Below, one piece after another: positions 1 through 10,256 of a stretch of DNA of 64,000 nt (the stretch's first letter is position 1; the number at the start of each line of letters is the position of its first letter). The DNA comes from JBJXGV01 sp046160485 (GTDB taxonomy: Bacteria > Orphanbacterota > Orphanbacteria > JBJXGV01), in NCBI GenBank assembly GCA_046160485.1, contig JBJXGV010000027.1:1-64000 (forward strand). The letters run 5' to 3'. The translations under genes were made by a program, and so were the position numbers. The notes under the pieces were generated by a model that saw only the letters and a list, made by a program, of their open reading frames with translations, made no database searches and had not been told where the DNA came from.

Positions 1-1389
1 CGGCCGGAAGAGTTTTCCTTCGATTCCCTCGAGCGTGAGGATCGGCAGGTAGACGATCGCGATGATCAGTTCGCCGAAGAGCGTCGGCTTGCGAACCTCG
101 ACCACCGCGTCGCGAACGATCTCGAGCCGGCTTCGGCCTCCGCGATCCGTCGACAATCGGCGCATCACGTTCTCGATTTGGATAACGGAACTGTCGACGA
201 CGAGCCCGAAGTCGATCGCGCCAAGACTCATGAGGCTGCCCGCGATTCCGAAGCGCATCATGAGGCTGCCGGCGAAGAGCATCGAGAGCGGGATCGCCGA
301 CGCGACGATGAGCCCCGCGCGCAGATTCCCGAGGAACACGAAGAGGACCGCGATCACAAGGAGCGCACCTTCGAGCAGGTTCTTTTTCACGGTGTGCAGA
401 ACGTGGTCGACGAGTTCGGTCCTGTCGTACACCGTCGCGACCTCGACGCCGGGAGGCAGACCCTTTCGAATCTCATCGAGACGCACCTTCAGCCGCGACG
501 TCACGTCGTGGCTGTTCTCCCCCATCAGCATGAAGCCGAGCCCGAGGACAACCTCGCCCTCGCCGTCCGCGGTCACGGCGCCGCGGCGAATCTCGCGCCC
601 TTCGACGACACGCGCGACGTCGCTTACGTAAATCGGAACGCCCTCTCGTGACGCGACGCACATCGCCGCGACATCCTCGAGCCGCGTCGCGATCCCGATT
701 CCTTGGATGAGGCTCGACTCGCCCGCGATGTCGAGCGTGCCCCCGCCGACGTTCATGTTGTTGGACTCGATCGCGGACGCAAGATCGGCCAGCGAGAGGT
801 CGTACAACTGAAGGCGGGCGGGATCGACGACGACATGGATCTGCCGCTCGTCGCCGCCCCACGTGTTCACCTCCGCGACGCCCGGCACGGAGCGCAACTG
901 CGGCTTGATCAGCCAGTCCTGAATCGTGCGCAGCTCCGCAAGCGACTTCCCCGCGCCGGTCACGAGATAGTGGAAGACTTCGCCGAGCCCGGTCGCAACG
1001 GGTCCGAGTTGCGGGCGTTCGATGTCATCGGGCAACTCGACCGATTGCAGCCGCTCCATGACGACCTGACGCGAAAGGTAGATGTCGGCGCCGTCGTCGA
1101 ACGTCACCGTGACTTGCGAGAGGCCGAACTTCGAGAGCGAGCGCACCTCGCGCAGCTTGGGCAATCCCGAGATCGCCCACTCGACGGGGCGCGTGATGCG
1201 GCGTTCGATCTCGAGCGGCGAGAGCGCCGGCGCAACGGTGTTGATCTGCACTTGGATCGGCGTCGTGTCCGGAAACGCGTCGATTGGAAGACGCAGAATG
1301 GAGACGGCGCCCGCGATCACGAGCACCGCCCACGCGCCGATGACAAGGGCGCGATGGCGGAGCGACCACTCGAGAACGCGCGTCAGCAC
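1..1389 (-). CDS. Heavy-metal efflux RND pump, CusA/CzcA family (3' end outside window)
   Basis: This is the inner-membrane proton-driven pump of a tripartite metal exporter; 463 codons are visible and the frame runs open off the left edge. The GTG start at 1389 has AGGAG six bases upstream and follows the adaptor stop by 9 bp. The N-terminus shows one membrane helix followed by LRLPIDAFPDTTPIQVQINT, a signature of CzcA/CusA proteins. Further on, MSLGAIDFGLVVDSSVIQIE and PTLFGELIIAIVYLPILTLE match the conserved region that covers TM4 and the proton-relay helices of metal RND pumps (about residues 385-455). Roughly 1030 residues are usual for the family, so under half is present. It is the last visible gene of the operon, after the TolC-like, lipoprotein and adaptor genes. 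The substrate is probably Cu/Ag or Zn/Cd/Co, which this part of the protein does not settle. Confidence 0.93.
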   Translation of the reverse strand, partial: MLTRVLEWSLRHRALVIGAWAVLVIAGAVSILRLPIDAFPDTTPIQVQINTVAPALSPLEIERRITRPVEWAISGLPKLREVRSLSKFGLSQVTVTFDDGADIYLSRQVVMERLQSVELPDDIERPQLGPVATGLGEVFHYLVTGAGKSLAELRTIQDWLIKPQLRSVPGVAEVNTWGGDERQIHVVVDPARLQLYDLSLADLASAIESNNMNVGGGTLDIAGESSLIQGIGIATRLEDVAAMCVASREGVPIYVSDVARVVEGREIRRGAVTADGEGEVVLGLGFMLMGENSHDVTSRLKVRLDEIRKGLPPGVEVATVYDRTELVDHVLHTVKKNLLEGALLVIAVLFVFLGNLRAGLIVASAIPLSMLFAGSLMMRFGIAGSLMSLGAIDFGLVVDSSVIQIENVMRRLSTDRGGRSRLEIVRDAVVEVRKPTLFGELIIAIVYLPILTLEGIEGKLFRP

Positions 1390-1398
1390 GCGCTGCTC

Positions 1399-2793
1399 CT
1401 AGTCCACCGCACAGCAACCGGCCCCGATGCTCTCTTTGAGCGTCTCCGTTTTCAGAAAGAAACTTCCGTCGGTGACGACGCGCGCCCCCGCGGCGATTCC
1501 GCCGACGACCGCGACGTGGAGAGCATCACTCGGAAAGACCTGCACGCGGCGCGCCTCGTAGAGGTCCTCCGCAAGCTGAACGAAAACAAGTTGAACGTCG
1601 CGCGCGCGCTGCACGGCGCCGCGCGGCACGACGACGGAGTGGCGCGGCGCGATGAGCGTGATACGCGCGCGGCCGAACATGTTCGCGCGAAGCCGCCCGC
1701 TCGCGTTGTCGAGGACGACGCGTCCCTTCACGGTGCGCGTGTGCGCATCGATCTCGGGCGCTACGTATTCGAGCGTTCCGTGAATCTCCTCGCCCTCGAT
1801 GCCCTCGAATGTGAGCACGACCTGCTGCCCGGCCGTGACGCGCGACGCGTCCGATTCGGCAATGTCGACTTCGGCCCAGAGCCGCGACGTATCGACGACC
1901 TCGAAGAGAACGTCTTCGGAATTGACGACCTTGCCGACGGAGACGGCGCGCTTCGTCACGACACCGGCGAGCGGCGACGCGAGCGCATAACGCGCCGCGC
2001 CGCCTGCGTCCGCGTCGACGACCCCGAGCGCGGCCTGGGCCGTTTCGAGTTCGGCGCGAGCCGCGTCGAGATCCTGAAGCGCCGCTTGCACCTCGCGCTC
2101 CGCCGCGATACCGCTGTCGTGAAGCCCGCGCATCCGCTCGTAGTTCGCCTCGGCGACCTTCACGCGCGATGCAGCCGCCTTGAGCTTCGACTGTTCCTCG
2201 CCGACGCCGGCGCTTTCGATGATCGCGAGAGGCGATCCGGCGCGAACTCGGGCGCCGACGTCGGCCTTGATCGCGCGAACAACTCCAGGAGCGCGCGCGC
2301 TCACCTCCGCGACGCGCGTCGCGTCGTACACGACTCGCGCGGTGGCGACCGCCTCGCTGATCGCGAATCCTTCTTGCGCTTCCGAGGTCGTGATCCCAGC
2401 GAGGCGCGCCGTCTCTTTCGTTTTGAGCGTCACCTTCATTCCGTCCGCGGGCGAGTCGTCGAGCGTCACGTCGACGGCCGGCCGGCCCCCGCGCTCGGGA
2501 TGGCAGATCGGGCATATCGATTCGGGCAGTTCGTGCGCAGCGCACCAATCCCCCTTTGCGCGAAAAACCGCGGCGAGGGCGGGGTTGCATTTCGTACAGA
2601 CCGCGTCGAGCACGCCGTGCTCGGCGCACATCGCACCTTCGGCGATGTCGCTCGCTTCCGCCCGCGCCGCGGCGGAACCGCTCTCGGGCGGATGTTCCGC
2701 ACTTGCCGCTGTTCGCGCGTTGTCGCGATTGCGTCCGCATCCCTGCAAGACGAGTAAGAGCGCACCAACGACGGCGAGGGTCCGCATGCGCAT
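1399..2793 (-). CDS. RND efflux periplasmic adaptor lipoprotein with N-terminal Cys/His metal-binding module
   Basis: This 464-residue membrane-fusion protein would link the RND pump to the TolC-like duct. The N-terminus has a hydrophobic signal ending in a lipobox (LVLQGC, Cys about 19), so it is probably a lipoprotein. Residues about 58-102 contain two Cys/His units: CAEHG followed by CTKC, then WCAAHELPES followed by CPIC. The remainder is a standard adaptor: barrel-sandwich lipoyl half (ARAPGVVRAIKADVGARV), an alpha-helical hairpin (about 210-260), second lipoyl half (LASPLAGVVTKRAVSVGKVV) and beta-barrel/membrane-proximal domains. The Cys/His module is the same one that makes up the small lipoprotein encoded just upstream, which suggests that metal is handed over within the periplasm. 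The start ATG at 2793 is 3 bp from the preceding stop. It resembles CusB/CzcB. Confidence 0.9.
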   Translation of the reverse strand: MRMRTLAVVGALLLVLQGCGRNRDNARTAASAEHPPESGSAAARAEASDIAEGAMCAEHGVLDAVCTKCNPALAAVFRAKGDWCAAHELPESICPICHPERGGRPAVDVTLDDSPADGMKVTLKTKETARLAGITTSEAQEGFAISEAVATARVVYDATRVAEVSARAPGVVRAIKADVGARVRAGSPLAIIESAGVGEEQSKLKAAASRVKVAEANYERMRGLHDSGIAAEREVQAALQDLDAARAELETAQAALGVVDADAGGAARYALASPLAGVVTKRAVSVGKVVNSEDVLFEVVDTSRLWAEVDIAESDASRVTAGQQVVLTFEGIEGEEIHGTLEYVAPEIDAHTRTVKGRVVLDNASGRLRANMFGRARITLIAPRHSVVVPRGAVQRARDVQLVFVQLAEDLYEARRVQVFPSDALHVAVVGGIAAGARVVTDGSFFLKTETLKESIGAGCCAVD

Positions 2794-2796
2794 TGG

Positions 2797-3159
2797 CTAC
2801 ATCCCCGCCGCCGGCTTCGGCGGCCGGACAATTTTCAGATCGGGATTGCAGACGAGGCATTGCGATTCGGGCAATCCGTGCTCGGGACACCAATCACCCG
2901 TGGCCTTAAACGCGGCGACGAGCGTGCCGTTGCATCGCGTGCACATCGATTCGGGAACGCCATGTTCGCCGCACCAGTCCTCGTACGAACCTGGAATCGC
3001 CCCCGCGGCGCCGTGCTGCGCGCCCGCGTCCGCGCCCGGCGCCACGTGCGGGGCGGATTTCGCGGACGACGCGCCCTTCGCCGCGCCATCGCCCTTCGAA
3101 CACGCGACGGCACTGCCCATCGCCACCGTGCAGATTACTAGCCAGAGAATCGCTCTCAT
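2797..3159 (-). CDS. Small periplasmic lipoprotein made of two Cys/His (CxEHGxPExxCxxC) units
   Basis: This is a 120-residue protein. The start ATG at 3159 is chosen because GGAGG lies just upstream and because it gives a clean signal peptide (MRAILWLVICTVAMGSAVAC) with a likely lipidated Cys at about 20; an in-frame extension upstream lacks these features. After an Ala/Gly-rich linker come two tandem repeats, WCGEHGVPESMCTRCN and WCPEHGLPESQCLVCN, separated by about 11 residues. The pattern C-x2-H-x6-C-x2-C has soft-metal or zinc ligands. The gene lies between the TolC-like and adaptor genes, and the adaptor carries the same double repeat. I infer a periplasmic metal chaperone or sponge, analogous in position to CusF but unrelated in sequence. 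No enzymatic motif is visible. Confidence 0.8.
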   Translation of the reverse strand: MRAILWLVICTVAMGSAVACSKGDGAAKGASSAKSAPHVAPGADAGAQHGAAGAIPGSYEDWCGEHGVPESMCTRCNGTLVAAFKATGDWCPEHGLPESQCLVCNPDLKIVRPPKPAAGM

Positions 3160-3181
3160 TTCGTTGCCTCCGTTGTTCGGT

Positions 3182-4411
3182 TCATCGAAGAATCCCCTTC
3201 GCAAGAGCAAGATCAATCGCCGCGTTCGCGGCCTCGAGAAGCCGCCCCGCGTGTTCAATTCGCGTTTCGAGCGCTTCGCGGCGAATCAGCAAGAGCGACG
3301 GCAGGTCGATTCGGCCCGCGCGATAGCTTTGGGTCACCATCGCGCTGTAGGTCGCGGCGCTCGGAAGGGCCCGCTCTTCGAATTCGCGCAGCGCGGTCAT
3401 CGCCGCCTCGTGCACGGCGATTGCGGTCTCCGTTTCGATCGCCGCAGCCGAGCGCACGGCGTCCGATTCGGACTGCGCGAGTTGCAAGCGGCCGCGCGCC
3501 TCGCCTCGGCTCCCGGCACCACGCTGGAAAATCGGCAGCGTAATTTCCGCGCCGCCCCGAGTGATTTTCTCGCCGTCCTCGCGCGCGGAACTCGCGAGGA
3601 GCGAAATGTCGGGAATGCGCGCACGCCCCGAGAGCGTCACTTCGGCCTCGCGCTGTTCGACGTATGCGCGCGCCGCGTCGACGTCCGATCGAGCCGCGTT
3701 TGCGCCTGACGCGAGCAGGCTGTCCAGATAGCTGCGATCGGCGAGGTCTCCGCCGATTTCGAGTTCCGCGGTCGACGCGAAGCCGATCGCGTACGCGACC
3801 TCCCCGCGCGCCCGGATCACGTTCCCCTGCTGCGCCGCGAGGTCGCTTGCCGCGCGGCTCTCTTCCGCCTCGGCGACGGTGACGTCGAACATCGCGACGT
3901 CGCCGGCACGCTCGCGTTCGCGCGCGATTCGAACGAGCGAGTCCGCAAGCGCGCATCGCTCGGCCGCGATCTCGACAAGCCGGCTCGCGTGCTGCGCCCG
4001 ATAGAACGCGTTCGCCGCGCGGCCGATCGCCACGCGCCTCGCATCGTCGAGGCTCGACTCCTCGCGCCGCAGATCCGCTTTCGCCGTCGCCACGCGCGGT
4101 CCCCGGTTGGCGCCGAAACCGAACGGCATCGTGATCGCGATCTCGGATTCGTCCGCGTCGACGTCGCCGTGCCGTTTGCCGGCCGTCACTTCGAGTGTCG
4201 GGTTCGACTGCGACAACCCACCCGCCTGCACGAGCCGCCCCCGCGATTCGACGACACGCGCCTGGGCGAAGCGCACCTCGAATGCGTCGGTGCGCGCGAG
4301 TGCGACGAGATCGCGGAACGAGAGCGGCGCCGCGGAAAGAGTCGCAGCCGCGGTACCGCCGCTCGCTATCGCAGCGCACGCGACGAACGCAGTCAAGATC
4401 CATACACGCAT
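3182..4411 (-). CDS. TolC-family outer-membrane efflux protein
   Basis: This 409-residue protein is the outer-membrane duct of the metal-efflux operon. ATG 4411 is preferred because GGAGGAA lies 7 bp upstream and the product then starts with a signal peptide (MRVWILTAFVACAAIASGG); a GTG six codons upstream would overlap that ribosome site. Two long Ala/Arg/Glu-rich helical repeats typical of TolC follow (about 35-210 and 235-405), including AFEVRFAQARVVESRGRL near the N-terminus and a second half starting around ISLLASSAREDGE. The start of the sequence, LSFRDLVALARTDAFEVRFA, is the usual beginning of the OEP fold. It is shorter than E. coli CusC (about 460) but within the CzcC range. It is the first gene of the operon, with the palindrome at 4425-4445 immediately 5'. 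Confidence 0.88.
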   Translation of the reverse strand: MRVWILTAFVACAAIASGGTAAATLSAAPLSFRDLVALARTDAFEVRFAQARVVESRGRLVQAGGLSQSNPTLEVTAGKRHGDVDADESEIAITMPFGFGANRGPRVATAKADLRREESSLDDARRVAIGRAANAFYRAQHASRLVEIAAERCALADSLVRIARERERAGDVAMFDVTVAEAEESRAASDLAAQQGNVIRARGEVAYAIGFASTAELEIGGDLADRSYLDSLLASGANAARSDVDAARAYVEQREAEVTLSGRARIPDISLLASSAREDGEKITRGGAEITLPIFQRGAGSRGEARGRLQLAQSESDAVRSAAAIETETAIAVHEAAMTALREFEERALPSAATYSAMVTQSYRAGRIDLPSLLLIRREALETRIEHAGRLLEAANAAIDLALAKGILR

Positions 4412-4424
4412 GAACGATTCCTCC

Positions 4425-4445
4425 GTCACCGGATTAACCGGTGAC
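4425..4445. promoter_or_regulatory. Perfect palindrome immediately 5' of the metal-efflux operon
   Basis: The arms GTCACCGG and CCGGTGAC are perfect 8-bp inverted repeats around a 5-bp AT-only centre (ATTAA). The element ends directly next to the GGAGGAA ribosome site of the TolC-like gene (start 4411). As DNA it has the size of a dimeric repressor/activator operator. As RNA it would be a stable hairpin abutting the Shine-Dalgarno. I could not identify a convincing -35/-10 pair in 4446-4570. Metal-responsive control is an inference from position. Confidence 0.5.
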
Positions 4446-4580
4446 AGCGTTGATGAAGCCGGGACATACCGAGGAGATCCACCGCGTGACGCCGCGACGA
4501 CTCAAGACGCAACGCGACGCGACGCGCGGGCGATGATCACCTGCGGCGAATTTGGGATCCGGCGAACGAGCTAAGGAAGG

Positions 4581-4886
4581 CTAGACGAACCGAGGAACGT
4601 GGAGGATGCCGCGCGGTTCGGGCGTGAGAGGATCGCTCGCGACGGCGGTGCCGAGGCAGTGGAGCGGCTCGAGGCAGCCGAAGATCGGCATCTGCGAGAC
4701 CACGAGTGCGGCCGAGGGCGAACACGCGACGCAATGATCGCAACTCGTGTCGCAACAGTCGTCGGTGTCGGCGACCGGCACGCTCTGGCAGCACGCATCG
4801 AGCGGGACGAGCCCGACTGTCCCGAACGAGGCGAGCGAGAGCGAAACCAATACGAGGAGCAATACGCTCAGACGAGACCGACACAT
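4581..4886 (-). CDS. Small Cys-rich exported protein of unknown function
   Basis: This is a 101-residue protein with a strong N-terminal hydrophobic signal (SRLSVLLLVLVSLSLASFG) followed by a cysteine-dense mature part: DACCQSV, DDCCDTSCDHCVACS, then GCLEPLHC further on, giving ten cysteines in about 50 residues. The tail is Pro-rich and ends in PRFV. No good Shine-Dalgarno is visible; the start is chosen for the signal peptide. It lies between the sigma-54-type activator (4958-7552) and the metal-efflux operon, on the same strand as both. Short exported Cys/His-rich proteins often accompany copper or mercury resistance genes, so metal binding is plausible. I do not recognise the family, and disulfide-bonded structure without metal is an alternative. 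Confidence 0.6.
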   Translation of the reverse strand: MCRSRLSVLLLVLVSLSLASFGTVGLVPLDACCQSVPVADTDDCCDTSCDHCVACSPSAALVVSQMPIFGCLEPLHCLGTAVASDPLTPEPRGILHVPRFV

Positions 4887-4957
4887 GGTTGCAGTATCGT
4901 CAGAAGAACGGCGCGAATCGAGGGTGGTTCTGGTACTGCGATTGCCGCGCATCGGCG

Positions 4958-7552
<2,595 letters not shown>

Positions 7553-7582
7553 GGGGCGCTCCAGAACTGCTTGGTCCGCTAT

Positions 7583-7855
7583 CTACAGCAGCCTAAGAAT
7601 GCTGCCAAGACTCCCTTGAATCAGATAGATGATTTTCTGCGTGCCGTCCATCGCCTCGAATGTGAACACGGGATCTCCCGAATCGTTCTTCACGATGAGA
7701 TCCGGTGTGTCGGGATCGCCCTCCAACAGGATCAGGTAGAGGATCCAAGGGTCGAGTGGAGCATCCGCGCGGGCCTCTCGGGGGAAGGCGGCCGACACGC
7801 CGGAGCTGATCACGATCGTGACGAGCAGGGCGGTGAGCCAACGACGTACGCGCAT
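7583..7855 (-). CDS. Small exported protein, function unknown
   Basis: This is a 90-residue protein beginning MRVRRWLTALLVTIVISSGV, a typical Sec signal peptide with cleavage likely after AREARADA-type sequence (about residue 32). The mature part of about 58 residues is acidic then hydrophobic (LDPWILYLILLEGDPDTPDL, later KIIYLIQGSLGSILRLL). The start at 7855 is favoured over one 30 codons upstream because it gives the signal peptide and has GGAG about 10 bp ahead. A consensus-like promoter lies at 8051-8079, so it is probably transcribed alone or with the sigma-54 activator gene 30 bp downstream. No family is recognised. The amphipathic C-terminal segment could be a membrane-associating helix. 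Confidence 0.55.
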   Translation of the reverse strand: MRVRRWLTALLVTIVISSGVSAAFPREARADAPLDPWILYLILLEGDPDTPDLIVKNDSGDPVFTFEAMDGTQKIIYLIQGSLGSILRLL

Positions 7856-8176
7856 AACTTCAGGTCTCCATCCGGGGCGCTTCGCTTTATCGAATTTGGA
7901 GAGCAGCTCTAACGAATCCCTCGCCCAGCGTGCCGGCAGCGCCAACGGTGAGGCCGGCTCGCCTCATCCCCACCCCACACCCTCGTAGAGAACGACTCTT
8001 CGCGATGAAATCTGATCTCTCTCGGCGACCCTACGCTAAGATGAGATTCAAACGTACCGGGACACCGAGATACTGTCAAGGATTTTTTACACTTACAGCG
8101 TTTCGCGGACCTGAGACCCGCGCCGGGTTCGGCGAAACGGCCACAACAGTGTTATCGGCTCTCGCTCAGCGCGGGA
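7856..8176. other. Intergenic region between ligA and the small exported protein
   Basis: This 321-bp gap follows the end of the long block that finishes with ligA. It contains the promoter at 8051-8079 and a T-rich patch (plus strand GATTTTTTAC near 8080-8090) that is unusually AT-rich for this window. No RNA gene or convincing coding frame is seen. Confidence 0.5.
8051..8079 (-). promoter_or_regulatory. Sigma-70-like promoter for the small exported protein gene
   Basis: On the minus strand TTGACA (8079-8074) is followed after exactly 17 bp by TACGTT (8056-8051). The -35 is a perfect consensus and the -10 matches 3 of 6. An AT-rich run lies just upstream of the -35, like an UP element. It would start transcription near 8044, about 190 bp ahead of the start codon at 7855, which is a rather long leader. 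Confidence 0.4.
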
Positions 8177-10237
8177 TCAGGCATTTTCTGCGGCGACACT
8201 CGCGCGCAGGCCCGCTTCGTCGAGAACTTTGATGCCGAGCGCCTCCGCCTTCGCCAACTTCGACCCGGCGTTCTCCCCGGCCACGACGAAATCCGTCCGG
8301 GCGGAGACGCTTCCGGTCACTCGCCCGCCGGCCCCGACGATGAGCGCCGTCGCTTCGTCTCGAGTCAGCGACGGCAGTGTTCCCGTCAGCACCAGAGTTT
8401 TCCCGGCGAGCGGGCCGGTCCCCTCCGCGCCGGCCGGAGCGCGGCCGCGCCCGGGAAGGGCGGCGACGACTCCCGGCTTGCCGACACCGAGCGCGCCGAG
8501 TTTCGCGACCAGCTCCTGGTTCCGGACCTCGCCGAAAAACTCGGCGACCGACCGTGCGATGACCGGGCCGACGTCGTCGAGGAGCGCGAGTTCGTCCGCG
8601 CTCGCCGCGGCGAGATCCGCAAGCGTCCCGTAGCGCGACGCCAGTGTCCGCGCGACCGTCACGCCGACGTGCCGGATTCCTATCGCGAAGAGGAGCCTGT
8701 CCATCGACCGCGCGCGACTCTCGTCGATGGCCCGAAGAAGGTTGTCGACCGACTTTTCACCCATGCGCTCGAGGCTGACGAGGTCGTCGCGCCGCGCAGC
8801 AAGACGGTAGATGTCGGCGACATCCTCGACGAATTGCTTTTCGACGAGCTGATTGACGAGCACATTCCCCAAACCTTCGATCTCCATCGCGTGCCGCGAC
8901 GCGAAGTGCTCGATCTGGCGGCGGAGCTGCGCCGGACACGACGCGTTCACGCACCGGAGCGCGACCTCGCCCGCTTCGCGCACAACGTGCCCTCCGCATT
9001 CGGGGCACTCCGCCGGCTCCGGCACCTCCGCTTCGTTTCCCGTGCGGAGTTCGGCCTTCACGCTCGTGACCTGCGGGATGATCTCGCCGGCCTTCTCAAC
9101 CGTGACGAGGTCTCCGATGCGTAGCCCGAGACGCCGAACCTCTTCCATGTTGTGAAGCGTCGCGTGCCGTACGATCGTTCCCGCAAGTTCCACCGGCTCG
9201 AGGTCCGCGACGGGGGTGATGACGCCGGTGCGGCCCACCTGAAAGCGAACCGCCCCGACGCGTGTCGTTGCCTCCTCAGGCTCGAACTTGTAAGCGATCC
9301 CCCAGCGCGGGCTCTTCGCCGTGGCGCCGAGCCGTTCCTGCGCCGCCAGCTCATTGACCTTGATCACCATTCCGTCGACGGCGTAGTCGAGTTGGAGCCG
9401 CGACCGGCTCCACGTGACGGTGTGCGCGATCGCCTCGTCGGCGCCGCGTGCGAGGAAGCGTTCAATGCTGACGGGGAAGCCCGCCGCTTGCAGCGCGTCC
9501 AAGACGGCCCACTGCGACGCGAGGCCTCGTTCGGCGGCGCCGACGATCGCGTAGAGGGAGACCGCGAGCGGGCGCCGCGCGACCTCGTGCGAGTCGAGCA
9601 GCTTGAGCGTGCCCGCCGCCGCGTTGCGCGGATTCGCGAAGACGCGGCCGCCCTCTTCATCTTGCGTCTGATTGAAGCGCGCGAACGCCGCCAGCGGGTA
9701 GTAGACCTCGCCGCGCACTTCGAATCCGCCGGCGAACGCACCTCGAGCGTCGATTGCGAGCGGCAGAGCGCGAATCGTGCGGAGATTCTGCGTGATGTCG
9801 TCGCCGCGCACGCCGTCGCCGCGCGTCAGACCCTGCGTGAACCGGCCGTTCGCGTCGTAGCGAAGCGCGATCGCCACGCCGTCGAGCTTGAGCTCGCAGA
9901 CATACTCGGGGTCGGACGTTAGGCCGAGCCACTTGCGCACGCGCGCATCGAACTGACGGATATCCTCGGCTGAATAACTGTTCGAGAGCGAGAGCATCGG
10001 CGCGGAGTGCGCAACGGTCACGAACCCCTCGGAGACGCCGCCGCCGACGCGCTGCGTAGGCGAATCCGGAGTCGCAAGCGACGGATGCTCCGCTTCGAGC
10101 GCAGCGAGAGCGGCGACGAGACGGTCGTACTCGACATCCGAGATGCTCGGCGCCGCGTCCGAATAGTAGCGGCGGTCGTGTTCGGCGATCTCGCGCCGCA
10201 GGCGTTCGACCTCGCGTTTGGCAGCCGCAATCTTCAT
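8177..10237 (-). CDS. ligA: NAD-dependent DNA ligase LigA
   Basis: This 686-residue enzyme seals nicks in replication and repair using NAD+. Domains in order: Ia (YYSDAAPSISDVEYDRL, about 24-40); adenylation domain with the catalytic lysine in CELKLDGVA (K about 117) and TRGDGVRGDDIT; OB fold; a four-cysteine zinc finger (CPECGGHV then CVNASC, about 410-430); helix-hairpin-helix repeats (EGLGNVLVNQL, LLDDVGPVIARSVAEFF); and a C-terminal BRCT domain (LAGKTLVLTGTLPSLTRDEA). Length is normal for the family (about 670). No Shine-Dalgarno is evident at ATG 10237. It begins 19 bp after the stop of the Omp85-type gene, so it seems to be the last cistron of the secretion-related block, an unusual neighbourhood. 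Confidence 0.97.
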   Translation of the reverse strand: MKIAAAKREVERLRREIAEHDRRYYSDAAPSISDVEYDRLVAALAALEAEHPSLATPDSPTQRVGGGVSEGFVTVAHSAPMLSLSNSYSAEDIRQFDARVRKWLGLTSDPEYVCELKLDGVAIALRYDANGRFTQGLTRGDGVRGDDITQNLRTIRALPLAIDARGAFAGGFEVRGEVYYPLAAFARFNQTQDEEGGRVFANPRNAAAGTLKLLDSHEVARRPLAVSLYAIVGAAERGLASQWAVLDALQAAGFPVSIERFLARGADEAIAHTVTWSRSRLQLDYAVDGMVIKVNELAAQERLGATAKSPRWGIAYKFEPEEATTRVGAVRFQVGRTGVITPVADLEPVELAGTIVRHATLHNMEEVRRLGLRIGDLVTVEKAGEIIPQVTSVKAELRTGNEAEVPEPAECPECGGHVVREAGEVALRCVNASCPAQLRRQIEHFASRHAMEIEGLGNVLVNQLVEKQFVEDVADIYRLAARRDDLVSLERMGEKSVDNLLRAIDESRARSMDRLLFAIGIRHVGVTVARTLASRYGTLADLAAASADELALLDDVGPVIARSVAEFFGEVRNQELVAKLGALGVGKPGVVAALPGRGRAPAGAEGTGPLAGKTLVLTGTLPSLTRDEATALIVGAGGRVTGSVSARTDFVVAGENAGSKLAKAEALGIKVLDEAGLRASVAAENA

Positions 10238-10256
10238 AGGAGCGAGAAGAATACCA

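Noticed and set aside
703..2757. 684-codon plus-strand frame opposite the RND adaptor and pump genes
   Set aside because: The minus strand has clear RND and adaptor motifs; the plus frame has none.
4412..4429. Upstream GTG start for the TolC-like gene
   Set aside because: It overlaps the GGAGGAA ribosome site and would put non-signal residues before a good signal peptide.
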